A stretch of 64,000 nt of DNA, from the NCBI GenBank assembly GCA_946408345.1, contig CAMJRR010000010.1, positions 1 through 64,000 on the forward strand, in the 5' to 3' direction. Origin of the DNA: an uncultured Bacteroidales bacterium (GTDB lineage Bacteria > Bacteroidota > Bacteroidia > Bacteroidales > F082). Below the pieces are notes generated by a model. The model searched no databases. It saw nothing but the letters and a program-made list of their open reading frames with translations, and was not told where the DNA came from. The translations under genes and the position numbers were made by a program. Positions 42,903-51,244 of the stretch are shown here, in pieces (position 1 is the first letter of the stretch; each line of letters starts with the position of its first letter).

Positions 42903-44189
42903 CTATTTATCCTTAATTTGCAATTCCACCTCATCCAATTTCATGTCAGAGGCTTTCAGGATTTTAACCCGATAATTGCCGATTTCAAGCACCTGACCTG
43001 GCTCGGGAATGCTTTCACAATAATGCAAAATCATACCCGCCAAGGTCTCATAGTCGTCAGAAACGGGCAAGTCAAGCTTATAAGTGTCATTGAGATAATC
43101 GATTTCAAGACGCGCCGAGAAGACAAAAGTATTGTCGTCCACCACCTTTTCTGTTTCATCCTCTACATCGTATTCATCGTCAATCTCGCCAAAAATCTCT
43201 TCCACCACATCTTCCATCGTAACTATGCCTGCCGTGCCTCCAAACTCATCAACGACGGCTGCTACACCCTGTCTGTGTTGAATCAAATGTTTCAATAACC
43301 GGTCGGCGGTATAAGTCTCGGGGAAGAAGTCAATCTTTCGGATGAGGTCAGTCAAGGCCACATCACGATGCTCAGCAACAGTGCGCACCACATCATTCAA
43401 GTGGACATAACCGACAATGTCATCGATGCTTTCACCTATCACAATCAATTTGGAGTGTTTGGTCTCCTCGAATCGGGCTTTCACAGCCTCTACGCTATCG
43501 GTCAGTTTCACCGACTCTATCTCATTGCGCGGGCCCATGCACTCGCGAAGCTTCACCGAACGGAATTCCATCACATTCTGGAAAAGCTGTATCTCCTGCT
43601 GCATATCTTCATCGGCTTCCTCCGGGTCGGCATATTCGGCAATGTAATCATTCAAGTCGATAGTTGAAAAGCGATATTCCTCTTTATCTACCTTTAGCCG
43701 TAGGATATACTTGATGATAAACTCCGATATACCCGTGTAGATAAGAATCAACGGATATAACAGGCAATAGCAGATGAAGGTAGGCAAAGCGAAAAACGAA
43801 AGGATGGCATTGGGGTCGATGCGAAACAAGACTTTGGGTAAAAACTCACCCACCAATAATACCAGCAAAGTCGCAAGGATGGTCTTCACCAACAGCACCA
43901 TGAAATCGTTATTGAGCGAAAGGAATTGCAACCAATGGACAACGGAGCCATCCAACAGTTGTGACATGCTCATGCCATAGATGATAAGGGCGATGTTGTT
44001 GCCTAAAAGCAGAGAGGTCATGAAACGTGACTGGTCCTTCAGAAAAAGCCTAATGATTTTGGCTGAGAAAGTATTCTTGGTCAGTTCCACCTCAAGCTGC
44101 AAACGGTTGATACTGTTGAAGGCAATCTCAAGCCCCGAACACAGGGCAGAGAAAAACAAGGTAATGGCAACGACAATCCAACTATTCAT
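42903..44189 (-). CDS. CNNM/CBS/CorC-type membrane protein (HlyC/GldE-like)
   Basis: A 428-residue membrane protein. The N-terminal CNNM domain has membrane segments (WIVVAITLFFSALCSGLEIA; MVLLVKTILATLLVLLVGEF; ILSFFALPTFICYCLLYPLI). A CBS pair covers about residues 205-325 (ESVKLTDSVEAVKARFEETK; VVDEFGGTAGIVTMEDVVEE, the signature of the second CBS domain). A CorC_HlyC domain ends the protein (DYLNDTYKLDLPVSDDYETL). The family includes Mg/Co efflux proteins and GldE, which helps gliding and T9SS lipoproteins in this phylum. Either role is possible, and the T9SS substrates elsewhere in the window make a GldE-like role attractive. It lies 3 bases after lptC. Confidence 0.9.
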   Translation of the reverse strand: MNSWIVVAITLFFSALCSGLEIAFNSINRLQLEVELTKNTFSAKIIRLFLKDQSRFMTSLLLGNNIALIIYGMSMSQLLDGSVVHWLQFLSLNNDFMVLLVKTILATLLVLLVGEFLPKVLFRIDPNAILSFFALPTFICYCLLYPLILIYTGISEFIIKYILRLKVDKEEYRFSTIDLNDYIAEYADPEEADEDMQQEIQLFQNVMEFRSVKLRECMGPRNEIESVKLTDSVEAVKARFEETKHSKLIVIGESIDDIVGYVHLNDVVRTVAEHRDVALTDLIRKIDFFPETYTADRLLKHLIQHRQGVAAVVDEFGGTAGIVTMEDVVEEIFGEIDDEYDVEDETEKVVDDNTFVFSARLEIDYLNDTYKLDLPVSDDYETLAGMILHYCESIPEPGQVLEIGNYRVKILKASDMKLDEVELQIKDK

Positions 44190-44192
44190 GAC

Positions 44193-44753
44193 TCAATCCT
44201 CCTCATCCACATCGAGTAAAGCACTACCCGAATACATGGTATATTCTGAAAAGTCCTCACGTGCCACAAGGCTGTCGGCTTCAATCTGCTTGTCGGGGGT
44301 GACAATCTTCACATGCGAGCGAGTATATATCATCTTCAAGTCTTGATACCAGAATAATTTATCAGAATACATGGTCTCGTTGCTGCCGAAGTTTTGTACA
44401 ATCACGTTACCTTGTGCTTCAATTAATCGCATCTTGCCGTAGTTTTTGCCATAATCGGCATGGAGTTCCGTGGTCTTTTCCCCTTTGTCGTACATATAGA
44501 CATCGAAACCAAGAGGAAATTCCATGATATCATCCTCAGTCTCCATACGTATCATTCGAGGCGTGTGCAATTCCAGATTGACAATGCCCGAGTCGCTGCG
44601 GTAGAAAACCACACTGTCGGCCATAATACCCGACAATGTGTCGTCAGACCCCATGGCTTGCACGATGGCATCGGGGTTTGAACACGAAAACAACATCACA
44701 GCCACAAAGGCTGTGATGTTGAGTATGATTCCTATTTTTAGGTTGTGTTTCAA
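44193..44753 (-). CDS. lptC: LPS export protein LptC (lipoprotein)
   Basis: A 186-residue LptC/YrbK-fold protein. The start has a hydrophobic segment and a lipobox (VAVMLFSC), so here LptC seems to be a lipoprotein and not a bitopic protein. The periplasmic jellyroll strands follow the family pattern: LSGIMADSVVFYRSDSGIVN, LHTPRMIRMETEDDIMEFPL, TTELHADYGKNYGKMRLIEA, QGNVIVQNFGSNETMYSDKL and SHVKIVTPDKQIEADSLVAR. LptC passes lipopolysaccharide from LptBFG to LptA. It begins directly after the TPR gene stop and 3 bases before the CNNM gene, a common order in Bacteroidales. Confidence 0.92.
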   Translation of the reverse strand: MKHNLKIGIILNITAFVAVMLFSCSNPDAIVQAMGSDDTLSGIMADSVVFYRSDSGIVNLELHTPRMIRMETEDDIMEFPLGFDVYMYDKGEKTTELHADYGKNYGKMRLIEAQGNVIVQNFGSNETMYSDKLFWYQDLKMIYTRSHVKIVTPDKQIEADSLVAREDFSEYTMYSGSALLDVDEED

Positions 44754-46205
44754 TTACTTTCTTGCTCTGATGGTGGTGGTTTCACCGATCCAACCGCCAA
44801 CCTGGAAGGACTGACCTTCGCTATAGTCGTTGAAGAAGATGGTCTCCATCGACGGGAAGGCTGAAGTGTAGGAGCGAATCAAGCTGTTGGCTCTGTCAGC
44901 GATGGAAGGATCAATGGACTTGGCTTTGTTGCACTTGTCGACAGCAGCCCAGAACACTGACTTGCTTTCGATTTCACCGCTAAACTGCTTGGTGCTGCCA
45001 GCGTACAGCATGGCGATGAGGAGGTACGGCTCACCATTGGTCGGGTCAACCTGAGCGGCTCTTCTGAAGATGTCGCGAGCGCGAGAGAGGCTGCCCATGT
45101 TTTCGTAGCACATACCCAGGTTACGGTAGGCACGATACTTACGGTCGTTGTTCTCTGTCTTCGTAGCTTGTTCGAAGAAGGTGGCGGCTTCGCTATACTT
45201 CTTGTCCTTGAAGAACTTCACACCCAAGCTATAGGAAGCCTCCGGGCTGGGCTCAAGTTCGTTCAGCTTGACAGCAGCATCGAGGAAGAGTTTCGAGTCG
45301 GTGCAGTCTTTCTTATCCAAGATAGTGGTAATGCGCTTGAGGAGTACAACATCGTCGGGAGTTTCCTTCATCTTTGCACTAAACACCTTGATCAGGTCTT
45401 CGCACGAGGCGAAGGGTGAGAACAAATTGTCGAGATTGTTCTTCACACCTTTGTTGATGTTAATGTTCTTCTCGTTCTTCTCAAGTTGCTTGTCAAAGCC
45501 GGCCACAGCGTCAGCATCACCAGATGTTTCGGCTTCTTCCTTGGCAGTCTGGAGTTCAGTCTCAGTCTCAGCAAGGGCACCGATGTTGTTGTCGAGCACT
45601 TCAGAAAGCTCCTGATAGACATTGATGATAGTCATCTTTTCGGCCTTGTTGTTGTTCACCATGTCGATGGTGGCCTTGAAGTAGGCATCAATATAGGCAC
45701 CTTGCAGTTGTGAGGGGTCAAGGGCGACAGCGTCACGCAGTACGTTGTAGGCCTCTTCATAACGGTTCTTGTTATAGGTATAGATGAGCAAGCCCTTACG
45801 ACCCATGATGTTGGCCACCTGCGAAGCTCCCGTCTTCGGGTCGGTCGGGAAATACTGGGCTCTCGTATCCATCAACATGCAGAGGGTGTCGATATAGGCA
45901 TCTTTTTGCTGCGGGTTGGTACGAATGAAGTACTCCATGATCTTCTCACCGTTCGTGTAGACGAACTGGCTGGCACGAGGACAGTTGAGGAAAACCGACC
46001 TCCAAGCGTTGACCATCTCCATGCTGATGGATTCCGGAGCATACTTGGCGGCCTCCCATTGCTTGAAGTATTCACGATACATCGAAAGGTTGGTCACGCA
46101 GGCAACGCTATCGGTGCCGTACTTCGACTCTTTCACCTCTTGGGCGGATACACTCATTGCCATTCCAAAAGCAACGGCAATCATCAATAATCTTTTCGTT
46201 TTCAT
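44754..46205 (-). CDS. Exported tetratricopeptide-repeat protein
   Basis: A 483-residue protein with a signal peptide (LLMIAVAFGMAMSVSAQ). TPR-like helices cover most of it; the clearest are AVKLNELEPSPEASYSLGVK, KYSEAATFFEQATKTENNDR, KYRAYRNLGMCYENMGSLSR and IFRRAAQVDPTNGEPYLLIA. A coiled-coil segment near residue 210 is rich in Glu and Lys (TETELQTAKEEAETSGDADA). The stop abuts the lptC start with no gap. Position between an outer-membrane protein and lptC suggests an envelope-assembly role, which is inference. Confidence 0.88.
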   Translation of the reverse strand: MKTKRLLMIAVAFGMAMSVSAQEVKESKYGTDSVACVTNLSMYREYFKQWEAAKYAPESISMEMVNAWRSVFLNCPRASQFVYTNGEKIMEYFIRTNPQQKDAYIDTLCMLMDTRAQYFPTDPKTGASQVANIMGRKGLLIYTYNKNRYEEAYNVLRDAVALDPSQLQGAYIDAYFKATIDMVNNNKAEKMTIINVYQELSEVLDNNIGALAETETELQTAKEEAETSGDADAVAGFDKQLEKNEKNININKGVKNNLDNLFSPFASCEDLIKVFSAKMKETPDDVVLLKRITTILDKKDCTDSKLFLDAAVKLNELEPSPEASYSLGVKFFKDKKYSEAATFFEQATKTENNDRKYRAYRNLGMCYENMGSLSRARDIFRRAAQVDPTNGEPYLLIAMLYAGSTKQFSGEIESKSVFWAAVDKCNKAKSIDPSIADRANSLIRSYTSAFPSMETIFFNDYSEGQSFQVGGWIGETTTIRARK

Positions 46206-46279
46206 CTCTTCTTATTTTTAGTGTTTAACTTGTTTGTCTCTTGTTCAAATATCATTCCAAAATTTTCAGGCGGTTATTC

Positions 46280-47587
46280 TTATCTGTATTTGCGCTTCAT
46301 GAACCAATGCTCAAACACTGAAATGCCTACATTCATCTTGGCATAGCGTTCTTGTATCAAACCGCCTTCACGGGTACCATATTGTCCTATTTCAAAGGAC
46401 ACATTGACCTTCGACGGAGTCTTAGGTAGCGGCAACGACATTCCAGCCGTGGCACCTACCTTATTAATACTATGTTCCATGCCATCGTTTCCAGGCAGGC
46501 TGATGAAACCATGTTCATAGAATCCGCCGAAACGATAGGTAACACGTGAAAAATATCCCGAAACGGAAGTATGTCTTGGCGTGAATTCAGCTCCTGCCGA
46601 CACCGACCACGAGTTCTGAAGGGCATCGGTGACGCCCTCACGGGCAAATTTCGACCATTGCATCCAGTTGAAATCGGCGCCCACCGTCCAATCGCTACCT
46701 TTTTGCAAAGCCACACCCACACCAAAGCCTTGAGGCATGGTGATACGAGTTGGACCGGAAATATGTGCAACCGTATCGATGACATATTCTATTTCAGTAT
46801 CCATATCTTCCTCAATGGACCGGATAAACAAAGTCTGATCAGCTTTCAACTTGACTTTCTGAGTGTACGTGAGGCCGACACTTAAATCCATATCGTCACC
46901 CACATTCGTGTTGAAAAGCATACCATAATCGAACATGAAAGAGCTAACCATCACGTCGACACTACGCCTTGAACCGATATAGTAAATCGAGTCGGGAAAA
47001 TAGAGCGAGGTCTCGGTCTGTGTGTTACCAAAAACATAGTAAACATTGGCACCCACAGCAAAATGCTTGCCCAATTTGAAGGCGTTGCCAATAAAGGCCT
47101 GATTGAGTCCACCTTTGCCTTGGAAACGTGTGGTTGTATTACCCACTTCAGGAATTTCCTTGTCGATCTTCATAGTGTATCCTGTGGTACTATAAGGTTG
47201 CACGCCAAGTGCCACTTTCCACCATGGTGCCAGGCCAAAAGCCATCGAAACGTAGTCGAAAGAAGCGTTGTTGGCACGCTCAGAGAGACTCGCCGTACTG
47301 AAAGCGGAGGTCTTGAAATAAAAACCAGCATCAAAAAGGAAGGCCAATGAATCAATTTTGGCGTATGAAGCAGGATTTTCAGCATTAATCATACCGCCTC
47401 CAAACATGGCATTGGCCGCACCACCCATACCTTTCAGCCTGACATTCATCGACTTGTCACGCACTTGACCTACTCCAAACAAAGAATAGGGCGAGTCGGC
47501 ATCAGCTTGAGCCATGGTATCGAAGCTGAAACAAGCCAGCAGGCATATCAGCCAAATGTTTTTCAGAAAATGTGTTCTCATAACCAT
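46280..47587 (-). CDS. Outer-membrane beta-barrel protein
   Basis: A 435-residue protein with a signal peptide (ICLLACFSFDTMAQ) and a long series of amphipathic strands, for example YVSMAFGLAPWWKVALGVQP, FAVGANVYYVFGNTQTETSL and MDLSVGLTYTQKVKLKADQT. A start of the form SPYSLFGVGQVRDKSMNVRL, then GMGGAA, is common to a Bacteroidales outer-membrane family with FadL/PorV-like character. No ligand can be assigned. It is the first gene of the unit ending in lptC and the CNNM gene; the 74-base gap to the TPR gene shows no terminator. Confidence 0.85.
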   Translation of the reverse strand: MVMRTHFLKNIWLICLLACFSFDTMAQADADSPYSLFGVGQVRDKSMNVRLKGMGGAANAMFGGGMINAENPASYAKIDSLAFLFDAGFYFKTSAFSTASLSERANNASFDYVSMAFGLAPWWKVALGVQPYSTTGYTMKIDKEIPEVGNTTTRFQGKGGLNQAFIGNAFKLGKHFAVGANVYYVFGNTQTETSLYFPDSIYYIGSRRSVDVMVSSFMFDYGMLFNTNVGDDMDLSVGLTYTQKVKLKADQTLFIRSIEEDMDTEIEYVIDTVAHISGPTRITMPQGFGVGVALQKGSDWTVGADFNWMQWSKFAREGVTDALQNSWSVSAGAEFTPRHTSVSGYFSRVTYRFGGFYEHGFISLPGNDGMEHSINKVGATAGMSLPLPKTPSKVNVSFEIGQYGTREGGLIQERYAKMNVGISVFEHWFMKRKYR

Positions 47588-47807
47588 AACATCTTAGGCA
47601 CACACTTCCCTCTCTTCCTCCTTTATTCGAGTAGATGAGGGTTTAAGAGCGTGCAAATATCCGATTTTTTAACTCGTTAGACAAATTTTTATTGCTTTAA
47701 TTACAAGCTAATTTTGTTATATCACTGATTATCAACTAAAATGATATTTAAAAATAAAAAAATCACAATTTTTGAAGTTTTTTTCTTGCCAAATGGGAAA
47801 AATGTCG

Positions 47808-47850
47808 TATTTTTGCAGCCACAAACCGAGAGGTTCAACGTAGTTAAAAA
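47808..47850 (+). promoter_or_regulatory. Promoter (TAttTTTG) and shared leader of tRNA-Phe
   Basis: TAttTTTG (47808-47815) is followed by CAGCCACAAACCGAGAGG and TTCAACGTaGTTAAAA. This leader matches that of tRNA-Lys on the other strand at 26042-26075 at about 36 of 39 positions. A CTTG lies 19 bases before the -7 element, a plausible -33 element. Confidence 0.8.
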
Positions 47851-47854
47851 CAGA

Positions 47855-47930
<76 letters not shown>

Positions 47931-47938
47931 AAAAACGA

Positions 47939-47967
47939 AGAGACGCAAATATGCGTCTCTTTTTTTG
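47939..47967 (+). terminator. Terminator of tRNA-Phe
   Basis: A 9-bp perfect stem (AGAGACGCA against TGCGTCTCT) with a short AT loop, followed by seven T residues. Confidence 0.9.
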
Positions 47968-48067
47968 TTTCATTGATTCAGTTTAAGGCTGTCACCTTGT
48001 GGCCACCGATTTATTGCGATGTTGAGGCATAGTGGCAATCGCGAGCCGCAACCCACACAGCACAAAT

Positions 48068-48096
48068 AAAAAAGCGCTCCCAAAGGAAGCGCTTTT
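48068..48096 (-). terminator. Terminator after the fimbrillin-like lipoprotein gene
   Basis: A 9-bp perfect stem (AAAAGCGCT against AGCGCTTTT) 26 bases beyond the stop. On the minus strand the stem is followed by a T-run. The stretch 47968-48067 holds nothing recognised. Confidence 0.75.
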
Positions 48097-48121
48097 CTAA
48101 ATAGTTTCTTACTTACTAAGA

Positions 48122-49117
48122 TTAATAGTTAGCAAGATTGAATCCGTAATGCTTAATCACATTAGGAGCAACTTGGTGGTTGCGATCTGACATGTCAATC
48201 GTCTTAGTGCTACCATCAGCAAACGTAATGTCGATGGTGTAACCATGAGTAAGAGCCAAAGGACGCAGCACCATGTAGAAATGAGTGCAAGTAGCTTGAG
48301 TAGTACCAATCTGCACACCTTCCTCAGGCATGGTTAAAGTGAGAGTGTTACCTTTTTCAGTCACATTGTAACCCACTCTATTAAGGTACTGAGCCAATGA
48401 CTGCATATAGGCAGTGTTGTTGGGGTCATAATTGTTGAAGAGGCTCTGCATTTCGACAGGATCGACTTCGGGGATGATCAACTCAATCCAACCAGAGAGA
48501 TCAAAGCTGTTGTCAGTAATCTTGATTTCCTTGACGACAGTAGGACCATTGGGATCGAACATCATCATGTCATAAACACCGCAAATGTTTCTGAAGAAGA
48601 AAGCAGTTTCGGGTGTTTCGGTTTGGGCCAAATGCTCAACATTGTCAACCTTGGCAGCCATATACATAGCTCCCAACGGAACTCTGTCGGCACGATACTC
48701 TTGAGTAGGGGCAACATAGAACTGGCATTTATTTTCACCACCAGCCATTTCCGTATGAATGTTATTAGCGCCACCAGGATAGAAAGCATAATAAGCATCC
48801 AAAATGTCTTCAGCAACCTCACCAGTTCCACAATTCTCAAATCTAACATAATTGCCTTCTTGAACTGCAGCATACTGGGCGCAATGGCTATGAGTAGGAA
48901 CCTCGTTGTCAATGTTGAAAATCATGACTACGTCACCTTGTTCAAACATGACTTTGAGATTACCAGGAGCATAATAAGCTCTGTTCTCATCCACATTTTC
49001 TTCGACAAGCTCTTGGGTCTTTATCGTCAAAGCACTCTTTTGTTCTTGTTTTTTGCATGAGGTGAATGCTAATGCCACCAATGCAATCATGCAAAAGCAT
49101 CTAATTACTCTTTTCAT
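48122..49117 (-). CDS. Lipoprotein, fimbrillin-like
   Basis: A 331-residue lipoprotein: signal CFCMIALVALAFTSC with Cys21 as the lipidation site. The mature part is beta-rich with segments seen in fimbrillin or Mfa2-like proteins of the phylum: a first domain with GDVVMIFNIDNEVPTHSHCA and AYYAFYPGGANN, a middle with FFFRNICGVYDMMMFDPNGP and TVVKEIKITDNSFDLSGWIE, and a last strand region (HGYTIDITFADGSTKTIDMS). I cannot place it in a precise family. It starts 51 bases after the 42-residue peptide gene with no terminator between, so the two are probably co-transcribed from the element at 49372-49379. Confidence 0.7.
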   Translation of the reverse strand: MKRVIRCFCMIALVALAFTSCKKQEQKSALTIKTQELVEENVDENRAYYAPGNLKVMFEQGDVVMIFNIDNEVPTHSHCAQYAAVQEGNYVRFENCGTGEVAEDILDAYYAFYPGGANNIHTEMAGGENKCQFYVAPTQEYRADRVPLGAMYMAAKVDNVEHLAQTETPETAFFFRNICGVYDMMMFDPNGPTVVKEIKITDNSFDLSGWIELIIPEVDPVEMQSLFNNYDPNNTAYMQSLAQYLNRVGYNVTEKGNTLTLTMPEEGVQIGTTQATCTHFYMVLRPLALTHGYTIDITFADGSTKTIDMSDRNHQVAPNVIKHYGFNLANY

Positions 49118-49168
49118 TTTTTTTAATTCTCTTTTTTAGTTAGTAATCAGTTAATTGACAATTTAGAA

Positions 49169-49297
49169 TTAAGGATTCCAAGTGGTTCCACCTTCAATTC
49201 CAGAACCAGCAGTTCCACCCGCCATGAAATCCTTGTTCACATCGAGATTGATCAATTCAGCCTTTGGAGCTTCGTACATTTTGTTCATCTTTTTCAT
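49169..49297 (-). CDS. 42-residue peptide, candidate RiPP precursor
   Basis: A complete small reading frame. It begins MKKMNKMYEAPKAELINLDV, continues NKDFMAGGTAGSG, and ends IEGGTTWNP before TAA. The first 26 residues are charged and helix-prone, leader-like. The rest is rich in Gly and Thr, with two Gly-Gly sites (residues 27-28 and 36-37) and the end TTWNP, so a leader plus core layout is plausible. It has its own promoter element 75 bases upstream. Upstream on the same strand lie PqqD/RRE, S24/S26 peptidase, nucleotidyltransferase and HPr-kinase-like genes. That it is a precursor is inference; short proteins with a YxAPKAE-like start next to lipoprotein genes also occur in this phylum without known function. 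An alternative start is Met4. Confidence 0.7.
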   Translation of the reverse strand: MKKMNKMYEAPKAELINLDVNKDFMAGGTAGSGIEGGTTWNP

Positions 49298-49371
49298 TTT
49301 GTTTAGTTTTTAATTTGACTTATTGTTGTTAATTAATTGTTTCGTGCTTCCTTTTCACACTTTTGACGCTG

Positions 49372-49379
49372 CAAAAATA
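49372..49379 (-). promoter_or_regulatory. TAttTTTG promoter element of the peptide and lipoprotein genes
   Basis: A minus-strand -7 element in the gap after the nucleotidyltransferase stop. It lets the peptide gene be expressed separately and more strongly than the modification genes. Confidence 0.6.
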
Positions 49380-49409
49380 AATAATTAATTCATACGGAGA
49401 GAAAAAAAA

Positions 49410-50516
49410 TCACTTTTTTTGAATTTTTTTTCCAAAGCCCTTCTTCAAAGCAGTGTTCATCTCACGAAAAGCTTGGCCGGGAAAGAGGGCTGACAATTGG
49501 AAGAAATTGACAAAAATGCCTATAAAGGAATGCAATTTTTTCATACTTGTCCGTTTTGGCCTGTTGCGTTTGAAGCGGTTGGGGCGAAGGAAATTGCCTT
49601 CCGCCATAACCCGAGAGAAAAGTTTATGGGCACGACGCCTGCATGACGGTTCATAAAAAGGCATTTCGGCCTTAGGTAAGCCAAGATTCTCTACCAAAAG
49701 ATAGCCAAAAGTTTGCCACGGCTTCAACAAATGCATAGAAGTTATCCATTGGTACAACTTATCGGTATCGAGCTGATCATGATAGGCATGAAGTGTTATT
49801 GCCAAATCGGAAAGCTGTCTCCAACCCACACCCGTAGTCAGGAAATGATGCCAAGCATGGAAGAAAGTGTAAAAAACCATAAACTCCTTAGAAGGAATTG
49901 CCAATTTGAGACCTTCGAAATCGACATGCTGGGCTTTTTCATGCAGACCTTCACGTTCAATAGTTTCATAAACAGCCAATTCCTTATATCCTGACAAATC
50001 GGCACTAACACGGTGTATTTCCATGGGATAATGACCAAACTCAATATTATAGTGCCTGCCTGAATCCACTTCTTCCTCCCAATTGTAGCCACCGGGAATT
50101 GTGCGCAGAAGCTTACATGCCTCATGGAAGTCGTTGAGACCCACATAGAGGTCAATATCTCCGAATTGTCGTAAATTAGGATTGGGGTAAAGCATGGCCA
50201 AACTAAAACCCTTAAGCAATACTGGATCGATGTTGCGTGCTTGCAATAGCTTCACTGCCGAAACCAAAATGCGTTTCAACTGCATCTGGTTGATCAAGTT
50301 GAAGCGCATAGCCGATTGCATCTCGCCAAGCATGGAGTCAGACGGACGATCGTTTCCCTTTATCTGAGAGGCTACATCGCTCAACAGCACATTTGTCGCA
50401 TGATGTTTGGCAAGCCGCATGACAGCATCCCAATCCACCTCCCCTTCAATGACAGTAGGGGTGCCCCATAAAGCGGAACGCATCAAAGCAAAATACTGTG
50501 ACTCGGGATTTGTCAT
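49410..50516 (-). CDS. Nucleotidyltransferase-family protein (RiPP-cluster type)
   Basis: A 368-residue soluble protein of the NTP_transf_5 group. The catalytic-type core is ARNIDPVLLKGFSLAMLYPN, then LRQFGDIDLYVGLNDF, with Asp120 and Asp122 as the likely metal ligands. The later part is helical (FMVFYTFFHAWHHFLTTGVG). The basic C-terminal tail (FKRNRPKRTSMKK ... GFGKKIQKK) might bind a membrane or nucleic acid. In lasso-peptide clusters of the paeninodin type, proteins of this family sit beside an HPr-kinase-like peptide kinase. The gene follows the PqqD gene by 13 bases. The substrate is unknown. Confidence 0.82.
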   Translation of the reverse strand: MTNPESQYFALMRSALWGTPTVIEGEVDWDAVMRLAKHHATNVLLSDVASQIKGNDRPSDSMLGEMQSAMRFNLINQMQLKRILVSAVKLLQARNIDPVLLKGFSLAMLYPNPNLRQFGDIDLYVGLNDFHEACKLLRTIPGGYNWEEEVDSGRHYNIEFGHYPMEIHRVSADLSGYKELAVYETIEREGLHEKAQHVDFEGLKLAIPSKEFMVFYTFFHAWHHFLTTGVGWRQLSDLAITLHAYHDQLDTDKLYQWITSMHLLKPWQTFGYLLVENLGLPKAEMPFYEPSCRRRAHKLFSRVMAEGNFLRPNRFKRNRPKRTSMKKLHSFIGIFVNFFQLSALFPGQAFREMNTALKKGFGKKIQKK

Positions 50517-50529
50517 TTATTATACCTTA

Positions 50530-50799
50530 TTAATTAATAATCATGTCAGTCTCTTTCCAAGTTTGCAACAAAGCTGCCACGTCTTTCTCAGCCACATCGC
50601 GGGTAATACCATACTCATCTAAAAGAAGCTCTACTAAAGTTTCTGCTTCAAAATCCTTATCTTCAACCGATTTCCAAAGGAAAGCAGCCGATTCATTCAA
50701 CGAAATCATGCGGCTGAAATCAACCGCATCAAGTCCTTCAGCAACAAGAACAAACTCTTTGCCTAAAGAACGAAGTATGTAACCTTTTCTTGTCTTCAT
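50530..50799 (-). CDS. PqqD-family RiPP recognition element protein
   Basis: An 89-residue stand-alone PqqD-like protein: strands KTRKGYILRSLGKEFVLVAE, then AVDFSRMISLNESAAFLWKS, then helices TLVELLLDEYGITRDVAEKD, and the end VAALLQTWKETDMIIN. PqqD-type folds (RRE) bind leader peptides and bring them to modifying enzymes. It starts 1 base after the S24/S26 peptidase stop, and no PqqE-type radical SAM gene is near. Its presence makes ribosomal-peptide modification the best reading of the cluster. Confidence 0.88.
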   Translation of the reverse strand: MKTRKGYILRSLGKEFVLVAEGLDAVDFSRMISLNESAAFLWKSVEDKDFEAETLVELLLDEYGITRDVAEKDVAALLQTWKETDMIIN

Positions 50800-50800
50800 A

Positions 50801-51244
50801 TCAATATTGTTTACTTGTTAATTTAATCCATTTCCTATATATCTTCAGCATATATTTCCTTAGAAACAAAGTATGTCTCCATAGCCACGCTTTCCGAGGT
50901 TTATGCTGGCGATCATCAGGTGTTATGATTTCAACCACCTTACCAACCACATCATTGCGCTTCCCATGTTCGACATCATTCAGATTGCCATCGCCCATCA
51001 AAGTGAACTCTTCTCCATTAATGGCCACAATCCGATGCAAAACATATCGTTTCTCAAAATATGCCAACACAATATCACCCACACTTAATTTGTCAGTCTT
51101 CCTCAATTTAATGCGATCAACTTCCCCGCGTATGAAAGGAAGCATACTTCTACCTTTCGGGGTCATCACCACTTCGCGACCTTCACCAAGCAACCGTGCG
51201 ACTTCACCCAAAAGCACCTCATTCGGTAAGACTACTTTCTCCAT
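50801..51244 (-). CDS. S24/S26-family peptidase-like protein
   Basis: A 147-residue protein, MEKVVLPNEVLLGEVARLL onward. The serine-peptidase core is VVMTPKGRSMLPFIRGEVDR (SMLP, nucleophile Ser) and LSVGDIVLAYFEKRYVLHRI (His in place of the usual Lys, as in SipW or archaeal signal peptidases), then INGEEFTLMGDGNLNDVEHG. No membrane anchor is visible. Such genes are frequent in RiPP-like clusters of this phylum and could cleave a leader. The ATG at 51244 overlaps the end of the HPr-kinase-like gene by 26 bases; a longer frame (from 51289) is less likely because it overlaps more. Confidence 0.82.
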   Translation of the reverse strand: MEKVVLPNEVLLGEVARLLGEGREVVMTPKGRSMLPFIRGEVDRIKLRKTDKLSVGDIVLAYFEKRYVLHRIVAINGEEFTLMGDGNLNDVEHGKRNDVVGKVVEIITPDDRQHKPRKAWLWRHTLFLRKYMLKIYRKWIKLTSKQY

